Shown in pieces: positions 8,824-16,800 of a stretch of DNA of 64,000 bases. Each line of letters begins with the position of its first letter. Position 1 is the first letter of the stretch. Source of the stretch: Streptomyces sp. CB02009 (lineage in GTDB: Bacteria > Actinomycetota > Actinomycetes > Streptomycetales > Streptomycetaceae). The stretch lies in assembly GCF_001905825.1 (NCBI RefSeq), contig NZ_LIVV01000004.1, positions 495,687-559,686 on the forward strand, in the 5' to 3' direction. Below the pieces are notes generated by a model that was not told the DNA's origin, did not search any database, and saw only the letters and a list, made by a program, of their open reading frames with translations. Both the position numbers and the translations under genes were made by a program.

Positions 8824-9417
8824 ATGGGCTCGGGCCGGAGAAACGACGAGTGCGACTCCTGCGGTGCGCCGTACGGGACGTGGGTCCCGAGTCTCGGCAT
8901 GGTCCTCTGCACGCCGTGCGAGGGAGCGGGTGCGGCGCACCCCGCCCGGGACCCGGTGCTGGTGGGGGATGTCCTGGCGGGTCTGGTCGACGCCGCGTCG
9001 TTCGCGGCGCGCGGCGGCGTCGTGCGGGACCTCCGCCTCGGGGAGGCGATACGGGACGTGCGGCGTGCGGCCGTCGGCGTACCGGAGCCCCGTTCCGGGG
9101 GAACGGCACCCGCGGTACCGAGGGCGACGGGGCCGGCCGCCTCCGCCTGCCGGCGGTGCGGGGCCCAGGCCGCCTGGCACCGGACGGTGCGGGGCCGCTG
9201 GATCATGATCGAGCCCGGGGAGCTGGCCACGTCCGCCGTCCCGGCGGGCAGCCGGTGGCGGATCGCGGGGGACGGAACCGCGGTCAACCTGGGTTCCGCC
9301 GTGCCGTCCGACACCTGCCGGGTCAGCCACTTCGATGTCTGCGCGGCCGGTCCGGAACCGGTCGGCTCCCTCGTCCTGCTGGCCCTGTGGAGGGGCCACG
9401 CCCGGCGGATCGCCTGA
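8824..9417 (+). CDS. DUF6083-like zinc-ribbon protein
   Basis: A 197-aa protein with two probable zinc-binding pieces. The N-terminus has CDSCGAPYG and, about 20 residues later, CTPCEG. The C-terminal half has CRRCGAQAAWHR, then the segment WIMIEPGELA, and ends with CRVSHFDVC. This pattern resembles DUF6083, a family of unknown function found mainly in Streptomyces; the assignment is from memory and moderately sure. No signal peptide or membrane segment. ATG 8824 is preferred because AAGGGGGG (8810-8817) lies 6 bases upstream; an in-frame ATG at 8800 has no good site. Divergent from the HAD gene. Function unknown, possibly nucleic-acid or protein binding through the zinc ribbon. Confidence 0.75.
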   Translation: MGSGRRNDECDSCGAPYGTWVPSLGMVLCTPCEGAGAAHPARDPVLVGDVLAGLVDAASFAARGGVVRDLRLGEAIRDVRRAAVGVPEPRSGGTAPAVPRATGPAASACRRCGAQAAWHRTVRGRWIMIEPGELATSAVPAGSRWRIAGDGTAVNLGSAVPSDTCRVSHFDVCAAGPEPVGSLVLLALWRGHARRIA

Positions 9418-9554
9418 TCCACCGGGCGAACGGCCCTCTCGGCGAGCGCGGGCCGGCGTCGGTTGCCCGAAAACCGCCGACGCCGGCACCCGGGCAGCGG
9501 CGTCAGCCGCCCGAGCGCCGGGCCCGGCCGCCCGGGTGCGGGGGCGGTTGCCCC

Positions 9555-9619
9555 AGCACCGACGTCGGCCGTCGCCGAGCGCCGACGTCAGCCGTCCCAG
9601 CGCCGGCGTCAGCCGCCCG
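9555..9619. repeat. tandem repeat, about 21-bp unit, 3 copies
   Basis: Three adjacent units of the form AGCGCCGACGTCAGCCGTCCC with a few substitutions (first unit lengthened by two bases), plus degenerate flanking copies from about 9495. The array occupies most of the 223-base gap between the DUF6083 gene and the end of the oxidoreductase gene, lying just past the stop of the latter. Confidence 0.7.
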
Positions 9620-9640
9620 AGCGTCGCCGGCGCCGTCCCG

Positions 9641-10534
9641 TCAGTCCAGCTGGGTGAGCGCCTCCGTGGCGATCGACTCGAAGACCTGCTGGTCGGCGGC
9701 GAAGTCCGAGTCCGGGATCGGCCAGTGGATCACGATCTCGGTGAAGCCCAGTTCGCGGTGGCGCCCCGCGAAGTCGACGAAGGCGTCCACGGACTCCAGC
9801 GGCCGGCCGCGGTCCGGCGTGAAGCCCGTCAGCAGGATCTTGTCGAGCTCGGCCACCTCGCGGCCGGTGTCGGCGCACGCCTTGCCGAGCTTCTCGATCT
9901 GGCCGCGCAGCGCCGCCACCGACTGCTCAGGGGTGCCGTCCTCGAAGATCTTCGGGTCGCCCGTGGTCACCCATGCCTGCCCGTACCGGGCCGCCAGCTT
10001 CAGTCCGCGCGGACCGGTCGCCGCGACCGCGAACGGCAGGCGGGGGCGCTGGACGCAGCCGGGGATGTTCCGGGCCTCGTCCGCCGAGTAGAAGGTTCCC
10101 CGCTGTGTCACCGCGTCCTCGGTGAGGAGCCGGTCGAGCAGCGGCACGAACTCGGCGAAGCGGTCGGCGCGCTCCTTCGGCGTCCACGGCTCCTGCCCCA
10201 GCGCGGTGGCGTCGAAGCCGTTGCCGCCCGCGCCGATGCCGAGCGTGATCCGTCCGCCGGAGATGTCGTCGAGCGCCATCAGCTCCTTGGCGAGCGTCAC
10301 CGGGTGGCGGAAGTTCGGCGAGGTCACGAGCGTGCCGAGGCGGATCCGCTCGGTTGCCGTGGCCGCCGCCGTGAGGGTGGGCAGGGCGCCGAACCACGGG
10401 CCGTCCCGGAAGGTCCGCCAGGACAGGTGGTCGTAGGTGTAAGCGGCGTGGAAGCCGAGTTCTTCGGCCCGCTGCCAGGTCTTCTGCCCCTCGCTCCATC
10501 GGTGGATGGGGAGGATCACCGTACTCAAGCGCAT
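9641..10534 (-). CDS. LLM-class F420-dependent oxidoreductase
   Basis: A 297-aa luciferase-like (bacterial luciferase/F420) flavin-type oxidoreductase with a predicted TIM-barrel fold. Family features are the start RLSTVILPIHRW, the AEELGFHAAYTYDH segment after strand 1, LGTLVTSP in the middle, and GRITLGIGAGGN followed by a typical helix. F420 use is inferred from the family in actinobacteria. ATG 10534 matches the usual start of homologues; GTG 10543 is the alternative, and neither has a clear ribosome-binding site. It follows the unknown gene ending at 10560 by about 25 bases and may be translationally coupled to it. Substrate unknown. Confidence 0.85.
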   Translation of the reverse strand: MRLSTVILPIHRWSEGQKTWQRAEELGFHAAYTYDHLSWRTFRDGPWFGALPTLTAAATATERIRLGTLVTSPNFRHPVTLAKELMALDDISGGRITLGIGAGGNGFDATALGQEPWTPKERADRFAEFVPLLDRLLTEDAVTQRGTFYSADEARNIPGCVQRPRLPFAVAATGPRGLKLAARYGQAWVTTGDPKIFEDGTPEQSVAALRGQIEKLGKACADTGREVAELDKILLTGFTPDRGRPLESVDAFVDFAGRHRELGFTEIVIHWPIPDSDFAADQQVFESIATEALTQLD

Positions 10535-10559
10535 GACTGCCACGATACGCGCGGCGGCT

Positions 10560-11024
10560 TCAGCGGACGTTGCGGTTCATCCAGGGGGTGAGCGAGGCGC
10601 CGACGACGAGTTCCTTGTACGTCTCGTCGCCGGGCAGCGGCACGACCAGCCACCAGCCGGGCGGGAAGAAGCGTCCCTTCATGTGGGCGGTGCCGCCGTG
10701 GACCGCGCGGACGAAGGCGGGGACGGAGTCGCGGGGGACGTCCGCGAACTCGATCCCGTCGACGGTGATCCGGGCGTCGTCCTCGGGGAAGATCTGGACG
10801 GTGAGGGAGGGCGAGCCGCCCAGTTCGACGTAGGCCTCGTGCGGCAGCGATCCGTCGTCGTCGAGGACGGCGAACGCGTCGGCGGACGTGCGCCGGGAGG
10901 TGCGGTCCGCGCCGATGTCGTCGGTCACCGTCATCTCCAGGTGGAACTCCCGGGCGAGCTCGCGGATCGCGACGACGGCTGCTTCGGTGCTGGGCAGGTG
11001 CGGGTGAGCCATGGAAACGATCAT
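10560..11024 (-). CDS. conserved hypothetical protein
   Basis: A 154-aa acidic, soluble protein that I do not recognise. It has no signal peptide, no membrane segment and no cysteine pattern. It looks like a mixed alpha/beta domain: an amphipathic helix at about 12-30 (AVVAIRELAREFHLEM), then strands TVQIFPEDDARITVDG and WWLVVPLPG. Start is ATG 11024 or ATG 11012 (MAHPHLP); TGAGG sits too close to the first and too far from the second. It lies 25 bases after kptA and just before the F420-type oxidoreductase, so the three probably form one operon. No function is proposed. Confidence 0.7.
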   Translation of the reverse strand: MIVSMAHPHLPSTEAAVVAIRELAREFHLEMTVTDDIGADRTSRRTSADAFAVLDDDGSLPHEAYVELGGSPSLTVQIFPEDDARITVDGIEFADVPRDSVPAFVRAVHGGTAHMKGRFFPPGWWLVVPLPGDETYKELVVGASLTPWMNRNVR

Positions 11025-11049
11025 GCCTCAACGGGTCCGCGGCCCGTTC

Positions 11050-11622
11050 TCAGCCGGGGAGGCGCAGGAACTCCGGCGGGACGGTGTCCGCGAGCCAGAC
11101 CCCGTTGGCGCTGACGCGGAAGACGTGTCCGGCCCGGTGCATGGCTCCGGCGTCGACGGCGATCACGATGGGCCGGCCGCGACGTGCGCCGACCCGGGTC
11201 GCGGTCTCCCGGTCGGGGGAGAGGTGGACGTGGTGGCGGGCCATGGGGCGCAGCCCCTCCGCCCGGATCGCGGGAAGCACCGCGGCGACCGTACCGTGGT
11301 AGAGGTACGCGGGCGGCTCCGCGGGCGGCAGGTCGAGGTCCACCTCGACGGTGTGGCCCTGGCTGGCGCGGATGCGGGTGCCCTCGACGGCGAAGCGCTT
11401 CTTGTCGTTGGACGCGACGACGTGGTCGAGTTCCGCGCGGGTGACCGGGAAGTCGTTCCGGGCGAGCGCCGCGAGCAGCGCGTCGATCTCCGTCCAGCCC
11501 TGGGCGTCGAGCACGAGCCCGATGCGCTCGGGCTGGTGGCGCAGATGCTTGGAGAGGTACTTCGAGATGCGTACCGTACGGCGTTCGTCCGGTGGCTGCG
11601 GTGGGGGTTGTCGTCGGGTCAT
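11050..11622 (-). CDS. kptA: RNA 2'-phosphotransferase, Tpt1/KptA family
   Basis: A 190-aa KptA protein. The family transfers an internal RNA 2'-phosphate to NAD+ via an ADP-ribosylated intermediate. In fungi this finishes tRNA splicing; in bacteria, which lack that splicing route, the role is unsettled. Visible are the N-terminal SKYLSKHLRHQP (Arg-His of the active site), the DNKKRFAVEG-type segment (here NDKKRFAVEG), LYHGT, HHVHLS and VGARRGRP, which supply the remaining basic active-site residues. ATG 11622 gives the usual length; the upstream extension is not family-like. Three DnaA-box-like sequences lie 56-109 bases upstream. Head of a probable three-gene operon. Confidence 0.93.
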   Translation of the reverse strand: MTRRQPPPQPPDERRTVRISKYLSKHLRHQPERIGLVLDAQGWTEIDALLAALARNDFPVTRAELDHVVASNDKKRFAVEGTRIRASQGHTVEVDLDLPPAEPPAYLYHGTVAAVLPAIRAEGLRPMARHHVHLSPDRETATRVGARRGRPIVIAVDAGAMHRAGHVFRVSANGVWLADTVPPEFLRLPG

Positions 11623-11677
11623 TCCGTCAGGATGGCGGAGCCCGGATCGTCGGGCCATTGATTTTGGTACACAGGTT

Positions 11678-11731
11678 TGATCCACAGCCAAAGTGAGTTA
11701 TCCACAGGCCAGTTGATGATTCTGTGGACAA
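11678..11731. promoter_or_regulatory. cluster of three DnaA-box-like sequences
   Basis: TTATCCACA at 11698-11706 is a perfect E. coli-type DnaA box. TGTGGACAA at 11723-11731 is the reverse complement of TTGTCCACA, the preferred Streptomyces box. TGATCCACA at 11678-11686 differs by one base from TTATCCACA. They fill the AT-richer gap between the merR stop and the kptA start. DnaA binding is inferred from the motifs. Confidence 0.7.
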
Positions 11732-11744
11732 CGCACCTTGATTT

Positions 11745-12704
11745 TCAGGTGGATTGGGTAAATTTACCCTCTATAGGGCGAGTTGAGGCAAGGGTATCCA
11801 ATGTTCGCTTGTGCACCTCTCGTTCGGCCGCGGCCGCGATGAAGTCCGCGATCCCCTCCGGCCCCACCAGACTCTGAACGGCCCGCACCGTTCCGGCCGG
11901 TAGCGCCACCGGTCGCGGCTCGTCGTCCTTCACCGGAGGCGCGTGCGGCGAGAGATGGAGCTGCAGGTGCCGGGTGGCCAACAGCTTCATCGCCCGCGCC
12001 AGTTCGGCGTCCACCGTCTGCTGGGCCAGCGGCCGGAGGCGCCGGACCATCGTCGCCGCCTCGCTCGCGTCCGCGTCCGTCGGCGGCCGGTGCTCCAGAT
12101 AGCGTGCGAAGACGTACTCGGTCGTGAACTCCAGGAAACGGGACGCTATGTGCTCCACCTGGTCCCGAAGTTCCCTCAGGTGTCCGGTGATTGCCACGAG
12201 CGGCACCCCCGCCGCGTACAACTCGGCCGCGACCGCGAGCTCCTGGGGGCTGGGTACGAGGTACTCCTCCGTCTCGCGGTCCGGAAGCGGCTCCAGTACG
12301 CCGAGCTCGACGGCCTCCAGAATGGCCGCCTCGTCCGGCGTGCCGCCGAAGCGGGCGTCGAGCTCCGCGCGGGAGATCCGGTCCGCCTCCTCGTCCGTCC
12401 ACGGTCCGTGCACCTCGGCGACCAGGCCGAGCACGCCGCCGAGTCCCCGCCCGGTGTCCCAGGCCTCCAGGAGCTCCTTGATCGAGGCCAGGGTGTAGCC
12501 CCGGTCGAGGAGGTCGGCGATCTGCCGGAGCCGCGCGAGGTGCGCGTCCCCGTACACGTTCGACCTGCCCCGCCGCTCCGGGCGGGGCAGCAGTCCGCGG
12601 TCCTGGTAGGCGCGGATCGTCCGGACCGTGGCCCCGCTGTGATGGGCGAGGTCCTCGATCCGGTACTCCGGCTGTGCTGACTGCTCGGACAAACCCGCTC
12701 CCAC
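11745..12704 (-). CDS. MerR-family transcriptional regulator
   Basis: A 319-aa regulator. The N-terminal winged helix-turn-helix is typical MerR: YRIEDLAHHSGATVRTIRAY, then DRGLLPRPERRGRSNVYG and a recognition/dimer helix through LKELLEAW-like residues (IKELLEAW). The long C-terminal part (about 110-319) is mostly helical, with no metal-binding cysteines, so a drug or metabolite ligand is more likely than a metal. Start GTG 12704; an alternative TTG at 12692 has a better-placed GGGAG. The gene is separated from kptA by the DnaA-box region. The target is not evident; with divergent or neighbouring genes lacking MerR-type spacing, only autoregulation can be guessed. Confidence 0.9.
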   Translation of the reverse strand: MGAGLSEQSAQPEYRIEDLAHHSGATVRTIRAYQDRGLLPRPERRGRSNVYGDAHLARLRQIADLLDRGYTLASIKELLEAWDTGRGLGGVLGLVAEVHGPWTDEEADRISRAELDARFGGTPDEAAILEAVELGVLEPLPDRETEEYLVPSPQELAVAAELYAAGVPLVAITGHLRELRDQVEHIASRFLEFTTEYVFARYLEHRPPTDADASEAATMVRRLRPLAQQTVDAELARAMKLLATRHLQLHLSPHAPPVKDDEPRPVALPAGTVRAVQSLVGPEGIADFIAAAAEREVHKRTLDTLASTRPIEGKFTQST

Positions 12705-12861
12705 CGACCGCTCGCTCCGCCCCGTCGCCGCGAGGCCCTCCTGCGGGGGGCCGATCGGCCCTCCCGCAGGGGACCGATCGTACGACCGCCGCTCCGGCCC
12801 GACCTAGACGCGTCCTCGTCGACCAGACCGGGCTCGCGGGCCTGCTCGACAAGACGCCCCG

Positions 12862-12935
12862 AGGCCGGACACTCCCTAGGCCGGACACCCTCCCCAGGCC
12901 GGACACCCCCCAGGCCGGACGCCCCCTAGGCCGGC
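12862..12935. repeat. tandem repeat, about 17-bp unit, 4-5 copies
   Basis: Units of the form AGGCCGGACACCCCCCT repeat four to five times with small length changes. The array covers the stop codon of the hydrolase/SDR fusion gene (TAG at 12926-12928) and extends into its 3' flank. The rest of the 221-base gap (12705-12861) holds the merR upstream region; no other structure was seen. Confidence 0.75.
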
Positions 12936-14719
12936 GGCTGCCAGCGCGCGAAGGCCCGCAGCGTCCCCGGGCTGAGCCGGGACAGGAAGTGCGCCCCCCG
13001 CGCCTCGGGGGTCACCGGGACGACCGCGCGGTTGTGCAGGACCGCCCCCAGGATCGCGTCCGCGACCTTCTCCGGCGGGAAGTTCCGCAGGCCGTACAGG
13101 CGCGACGCCTTCCGCTGGCGCCGCTTCTCCTCCGCCTCGTCGGTGACCCCCGCGAACCGCGCCGTCGCCGTGATGTTGGTGTTGACGATGCCGGGGCATA
13201 TCGCGGACACCCCGATGCCCTGGTCGGCCAGTTCGGCCCGCAGGCACTCGCTGAGCATCAGTACCGCCGCCTTCGACGTGCTGTAGGCGGGCAGGGCGCG
13301 GGAGGGCTGGAACGCCGCGGCGGACGCGGTGTTGACGATGTGACCGCCCTGGCCGCGCGCCGTCATCTGGGCGCCGAAGACCCGGGAGCCGTGGATCACG
13401 CCCCACAGGTTGACGTCGAGGACCCGCTTCCACTCCTCGCCGGTCGTGTCGAAGAAGGAGCCGGTGAGCCCGATGCCCGCGTTGTTGACGAGGACGTCGA
13501 CGATTCCGTACTCGCTCGCCACCTTGGCGGCGAGCTTCTCCATCGCCTGCTCGTCGGCGACGTCGACGGTCTCGCCCCAGGCCTCCGTGGCGCCGATCAG
13601 CCGGGCCATCTCGGCCGTGCGGACCGCGCCCTCGGCGTCCCGGTCGACGGCGACGACCCGGGCGCCGGCCTCCGCGAACGCGAAGGCGGTGGCCCGTCCG
13701 ATGCCGCTGGCCGCCCCGGTCACCAGGACCAGCTGGCCGCCGAACCGCTCCGCGTAGGCGGGCCTGACCCCGCTCCTCGCCACCGTCGCCGCGACCGGCG
13801 CCGGCGCCCTGGTCGCCGGTTCCTCGTGGGTCCGGACGAACTCGCGGATCCAGGCGGAGAGCTGGTCGGGCCGGGTGCGCGGCACCCAGTGCTTGGCCGG
13901 CAGCGTGCGCCGGGTGAGCTCCGGCACCCAGTCGCCCAGGTCGTCGTAGAGCCGCTCGGAGAGGAAGGCGTCCCCGGTCGGCGTGATCAGCTGCACGGGC
14001 GCGTGCGCGTACGCGTCGGGGCGCGGCCTGCCGAGGCGGGCCCGGACGTTGTCCCGGTAGAGCCAGGCGCCGTGCGCCGCGTCGCTCGGCAGCGAGGGCG
14101 TCGGGTAGTCGCCGGCGGGGACCTTCTCGACGCGCTCCAGTATCTTCGGCCACCGCCTGCCGAGGGGCCCGCGCCAGGCGAGCTCCGGCAGCACGGGCGT
14201 GTGCAGCATGTACACGTACCAGGACTTGGCGCCCTGGCCGAGGAGTTGGCCGACCCGGCGCGGGGTGGGCCGGCTCATCCGCCGCTTGATCCAGTGCCCG
14301 AAGTGGTCGAGGGAGGGCCCCGACATGGAGGTGAAGGAGGCGATCCGGCCCTCGGTGCGGGGGACGGTCACGAACTCCCAGGACTGCACCGAGCCCCAGT
14401 CGTGGCCGACGAGGTGCACCGGCCGGTCGGGGCTGACGGCGTCGGCGACCGCGAGGAAGTCGTCCGTCAGCTTCTCCAGGGTGAAGCCGCCGCGCAGCGG
14501 TGCCGGCGCGGTCGAGCGGCCGTGGCCGCGGATGTCGTAGAGGACGACGTGGAAGTCCTCGGCGAGCCGGGCGGCGACCTCCGTCCACACCTCCTTGGAG
14601 TCCGGGTACCCGTGCACGAGCAGCACGGTGGGCCGGCCCTCCTCGCCGAGCTCGGCGACGCACAACTCGATCCCGCCCGTACGGACCCAGCGCTCCCGCG
14701 CTCCGTTGAGCCCCGTCAT
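12926..14719 (-). CDS. alpha/beta-hydrolase fused to short-chain dehydrogenase (EphD-like)
   Basis: A 597-aa two-domain protein. The N-terminal alpha/beta hydrolase (about 1-300) has the oxyanion segment LLVHGYPDSKEVW and nucleophile elbow VGHDWGS with Asp in the nucleophile position, as in epoxide hydrolases and haloalkane dehalogenases. The C-terminal SDR (about 320-597) has the cofactor motif VTGAASGIGRATA, NNAG and the catalytic pair YSTSKAA. The arrangement and length match mycobacterial EphD. Substrate unknown, probably a lipid or epoxide. Its start overlaps the stop of the upstream M24 gene (TGATG), giving tight coupling. Frame sequence upstream of ATG 14719 is the shadow of that gene. 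Confidence 0.9.
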   Translation of the reverse strand: MTGLNGARERWVRTGGIELCVAELGEEGRPTVLLVHGYPDSKEVWTEVAARLAEDFHVVLYDIRGHGRSTAPAPLRGGFTLEKLTDDFLAVADAVSPDRPVHLVGHDWGSVQSWEFVTVPRTEGRIASFTSMSGPSLDHFGHWIKRRMSRPTPRRVGQLLGQGAKSWYVYMLHTPVLPELAWRGPLGRRWPKILERVEKVPAGDYPTPSLPSDAAHGAWLYRDNVRARLGRPRPDAYAHAPVQLITPTGDAFLSERLYDDLGDWVPELTRRTLPAKHWVPRTRPDQLSAWIREFVRTHEEPATRAPAPVAATVARSGVRPAYAERFGGQLVLVTGAASGIGRATAFAFAEAGARVVAVDRDAEGAVRTAEMARLIGATEAWGETVDVADEQAMEKLAAKVASEYGIVDVLVNNAGIGLTGSFFDTTGEEWKRVLDVNLWGVIHGSRVFGAQMTARGQGGHIVNTASAAAFQPSRALPAYSTSKAAVLMLSECLRAELADQGIGVSAICPGIVNTNITATARFAGVTDEAEEKRRQRKASRLYGLRNFPPEKVADAILGAVLHNRAVVPVTPEARGAHFLSRLSPGTLRAFARWQPPA

Positions 14720-15564
14720 CAGACCGCCCCCTCGTTCCAGCGCCGCACGTGCGGCAGATCGTCGTCCAGCCAGAACGCGCTCTGCTCGGGGTCCCGGGAG
14801 TCGGTGACGACCAGGATCTCCTCGAACTTCGCGCCCGTCCCCCGGAATCCGAGGTGCGGCTCGACCGCCCACAGGCCGGGCTGCGGCGGGTGGTCGGAGA
14901 ACGTGTACGGCGACCAGAGCGGCGACCAGCCGTCCCGGTGCCCGTGCAGGGCGTCGCTCGCGAGGCCCTTGAGCGCCTGGGTGCCGAAGCCGAAGACGGT
15001 CGGCGACCAGCGGCGCTGCTTCACCCGGTCGATCTTGTGGGCGATGACGCCGAAGGGGTAGGCCCGGTGCCGGTTCGCGTACCCCTGGCGGACCATGAGC
15101 CGGTCGACGTCCTGGTAGATCTCGCGGAGCGTGCGGCGCTCGCGCACCTCGCGCAGGATCAGCTCGCGGTGGTCCTGGAGATCGGCGAGCAGCTTGTCGT
15201 GCAGGGGGTCGAGCCCCAGGCAGCCGCTGTAGCCGATGTCGGCCGTGTACCCCTTGAACACCGGGGCCATGTCGAGGATGAACGGCATCCCCGCCTCGAG
15301 GCGCCGGTTGGTCGGGAAGAACTGCAGCGGGATCTTGAAGTCGACGAAGGCGGTGCGGTCCCCGAACCAGGCGAACGGACGGTGGAACCAGTCCCTCACC
15401 CCCCGCTCGTACAGCCACTCGCGCTGCATCCGCGCGGCCTCGCGCTCGGTCACTCCCGGCTTGAGCTGAGCCGCGACGGCCTCCGCGCACGCGTAGGAGA
15501 GCCGCTGTACTTCCCTGAACCCCCGCAGCTCCGCGGAGAGTTCGCCTGTCATCGCTGAGGCCAT
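14719..15564 (-). CDS. M24-family (methionine aminopeptidase/creatinase fold) protein
   Basis: A 281-aa pita-bread-fold protein of the M24 class. Recognisable are the helix after the start ending in KPGVTEREAARM, the metal-ligand region DMAPVFKGYTADIGYSG (two aspartates), and near the C-terminus GFRGTGAKFEEILVVT (Glu). The central His motif is not the canonical one, so it may have altered activity. The N-terminal creatinase domain found in aminopeptidase P is absent. Start ATG 15564 (MASAMTGEL) or ATG 15552. Coupled by TGATG to the EphD-like gene, which suggests a shared substrate pathway. Peptidase activity is an inference. Confidence 0.82.
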   Translation of the reverse strand: MASAMTGELSAELRGFREVQRLSYACAEAVAAQLKPGVTEREAARMQREWLYERGVRDWFHRPFAWFGDRTAFVDFKIPLQFFPTNRRLEAGMPFILDMAPVFKGYTADIGYSGCLGLDPLHDKLLADLQDHRELILREVRERRTLREIYQDVDRLMVRQGYANRHRAYPFGVIAHKIDRVKQRRWSPTVFGFGTQALKGLASDALHGHRDGWSPLWSPYTFSDHPPQPGLWAVEPHLGFRGTGAKFEEILVVTDSRDPEQSAFWLDDDLPHVRRWNEGAV

Positions 15565-15613
15565 GCCACCCGCCGTCCCGTGTGAGCGCCCGACTGCGCT
15601 ACGCGTCCGTAAC

Positions 15614-15635
15614 TTGACACCGATGAATGTGACAA
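15614..15635. promoter_or_regulatory. imperfect inverted repeat in divergent promoter region
   Basis: TTGACAC and GTGACAA form arms of a 22-base inverted repeat with one mismatch per arm. It lies 50 bases upstream of the M24 gene start in the 273-base divergent region 15565-15837, which otherwise shows only GC-rich sequence and the upstream region of the ABC operon. Candidate operator for the M24/EphD-like pair. Confidence 0.35.
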
Positions 15636-15837
15636 TGCTCGGCGGCTGCGTCAAGGGGTCGGACGACGCCCTGTGGAAAAGCGGCCGTCCCGTCCTGCCG
15701 CGGGCGGTCGCCGGCCTGTGGAGAAAGACTTTCGTCGCGAGCTCCCCTACTGGCTTGTACTCCTCTGGTCGGACACGGATCGAGCCGTTGGGCTGACGAC
15801 CGCTGTGGCGCAGGCCACTACCGTCGAAGGCGTGACT

Positions 15838-16800
15838 GTGATCGCGACCGAAAGCCTCAGCAAGCGGTTCCCCCGGGTGACCGCTCTTGACCGGCTCTCC
15901 CTGGACATCGGACCCGGTGTGACCGGACTCGTGGGTGCCAACGGAGCCGGCAAGTCCACCATGATCAAAATCCTGCTCGGGCTCGCCCCCGCCACGGAGG
16001 GCACCGCCCAGGTCCTCGGCCTTGACGTGCGGACGCACGGCGCCGAGATCCGTGAGCGCGTGGGCTACATGCCCGAGCACGACTGCCTCCCGCCCGACGT
16101 CTCGGCCACCGAGTTCGTCGTCCACATGGCGCGGATGTCCGGGCTGCCCCCGACCGCCGCCCGCGAGCGGACCGCGGACACCCTGCGGCACGTCGGCCTG
16201 TACGAGGAGCGGTACCGCCCGATGGGCGGCTACTCGACCGGCATGAAGCAGCGCGTGAAGCTCGCCCAGGCCCTGGTCCACGACCCGAAGCTGGTCCTCC
16301 TGGACGAGCCGACGAACGGCCTGGACCCGGTCGGCCGGGACGAGATGCTGGGACTGATCCGCCGGGTCTGGACCGACTTCGGCATCTCGGTCCTCGTCAC
16401 CTCGCACCTCCTCGGCGAGCTGGAGCGCACCTGCGACCACGTCGTCGTCATCGACGGCGGCCGGCTGCTGCGCTCCAGCTCCACCAGCGACTTCACCCGG
16501 ACGACGACGACGCTCGCCGTCGAGGTCACCGACTCCGACACGCACACGGACGGGACGGCAGCCCTCCGCGCCGCCCTCACCGCCGCGGGCGTCACGCTCC
16601 ACGCGGGCGTGGAGGAGGGCCTGCCCGGCGCCGGCCACATCCTCCTGCTGGAGGCCGCGGGCGAGGAGACGTACGACCTGGTGCGGGACACCGTCGCCGA
16701 CCTCGGCCTCGGTCTCGTCCGCATGGAGCAGCGCCGCCACCACATCGCCGAGGTCTTCCGCCCCGAGGCGTCCCAGCACGAGGAGGTGCCGGCCCGATGA
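15838..16800 (+). CDS. ABC transporter ATP-binding protein
   Basis: A 320-aa ABC ATPase of the ABC-2 (drug/antibiotic-type) exporter class. Walker A GANGAGKST is at about residue 40, the signature is degenerate (YSTGMKQRVKLAQ), Walker B is LVLLDEPTNGLD and the switch His is in SHLLGELE. A C-terminal extension of about 100 residues is normal for this class. GTG 15838 is chosen because GAAGG (15826-15830) sits 7 bases upstream and the protein then starts IATESLSKRF. It overlaps the next gene by ATGA. With it, it forms the first of two tandem ATPase/permease pairs. Substrate unknown. Confidence 0.93.
   Translation: MIATESLSKRFPRVTALDRLSLDIGPGVTGLVGANGAGKSTMIKILLGLAPATEGTAQVLGLDVRTHGAEIRERVGYMPEHDCLPPDVSATEFVVHMARMSGLPPTAARERTADTLRHVGLYEERYRPMGGYSTGMKQRVKLAQALVHDPKLVLLDEPTNGLDPVGRDEMLGLIRRVWTDFGISVLVTSHLLGELERTCDHVVVIDGGRLLRSSSTSDFTRTTTTLAVEVTDSDTHTDGTAALRAALTAAGVTLHAGVEEGLPGAGHILLLEAAGEETYDLVRDTVADLGLGLVRMEQRRHHIAEVFRPEASQHEEVPAR

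Noticed and set aside
2225..9109. A continuous minus-strand open frame of about 2290 codons opposite cydDC, the kinase and the HAD gene
   Set aside because: It is composed of Arg/Gly/Pro/His-rich low-complexity peptide typical of antisense of GC-rich genes, has no family motif, and overlaps clear genes with motif support. Long antisense frames are expected at this GC content.
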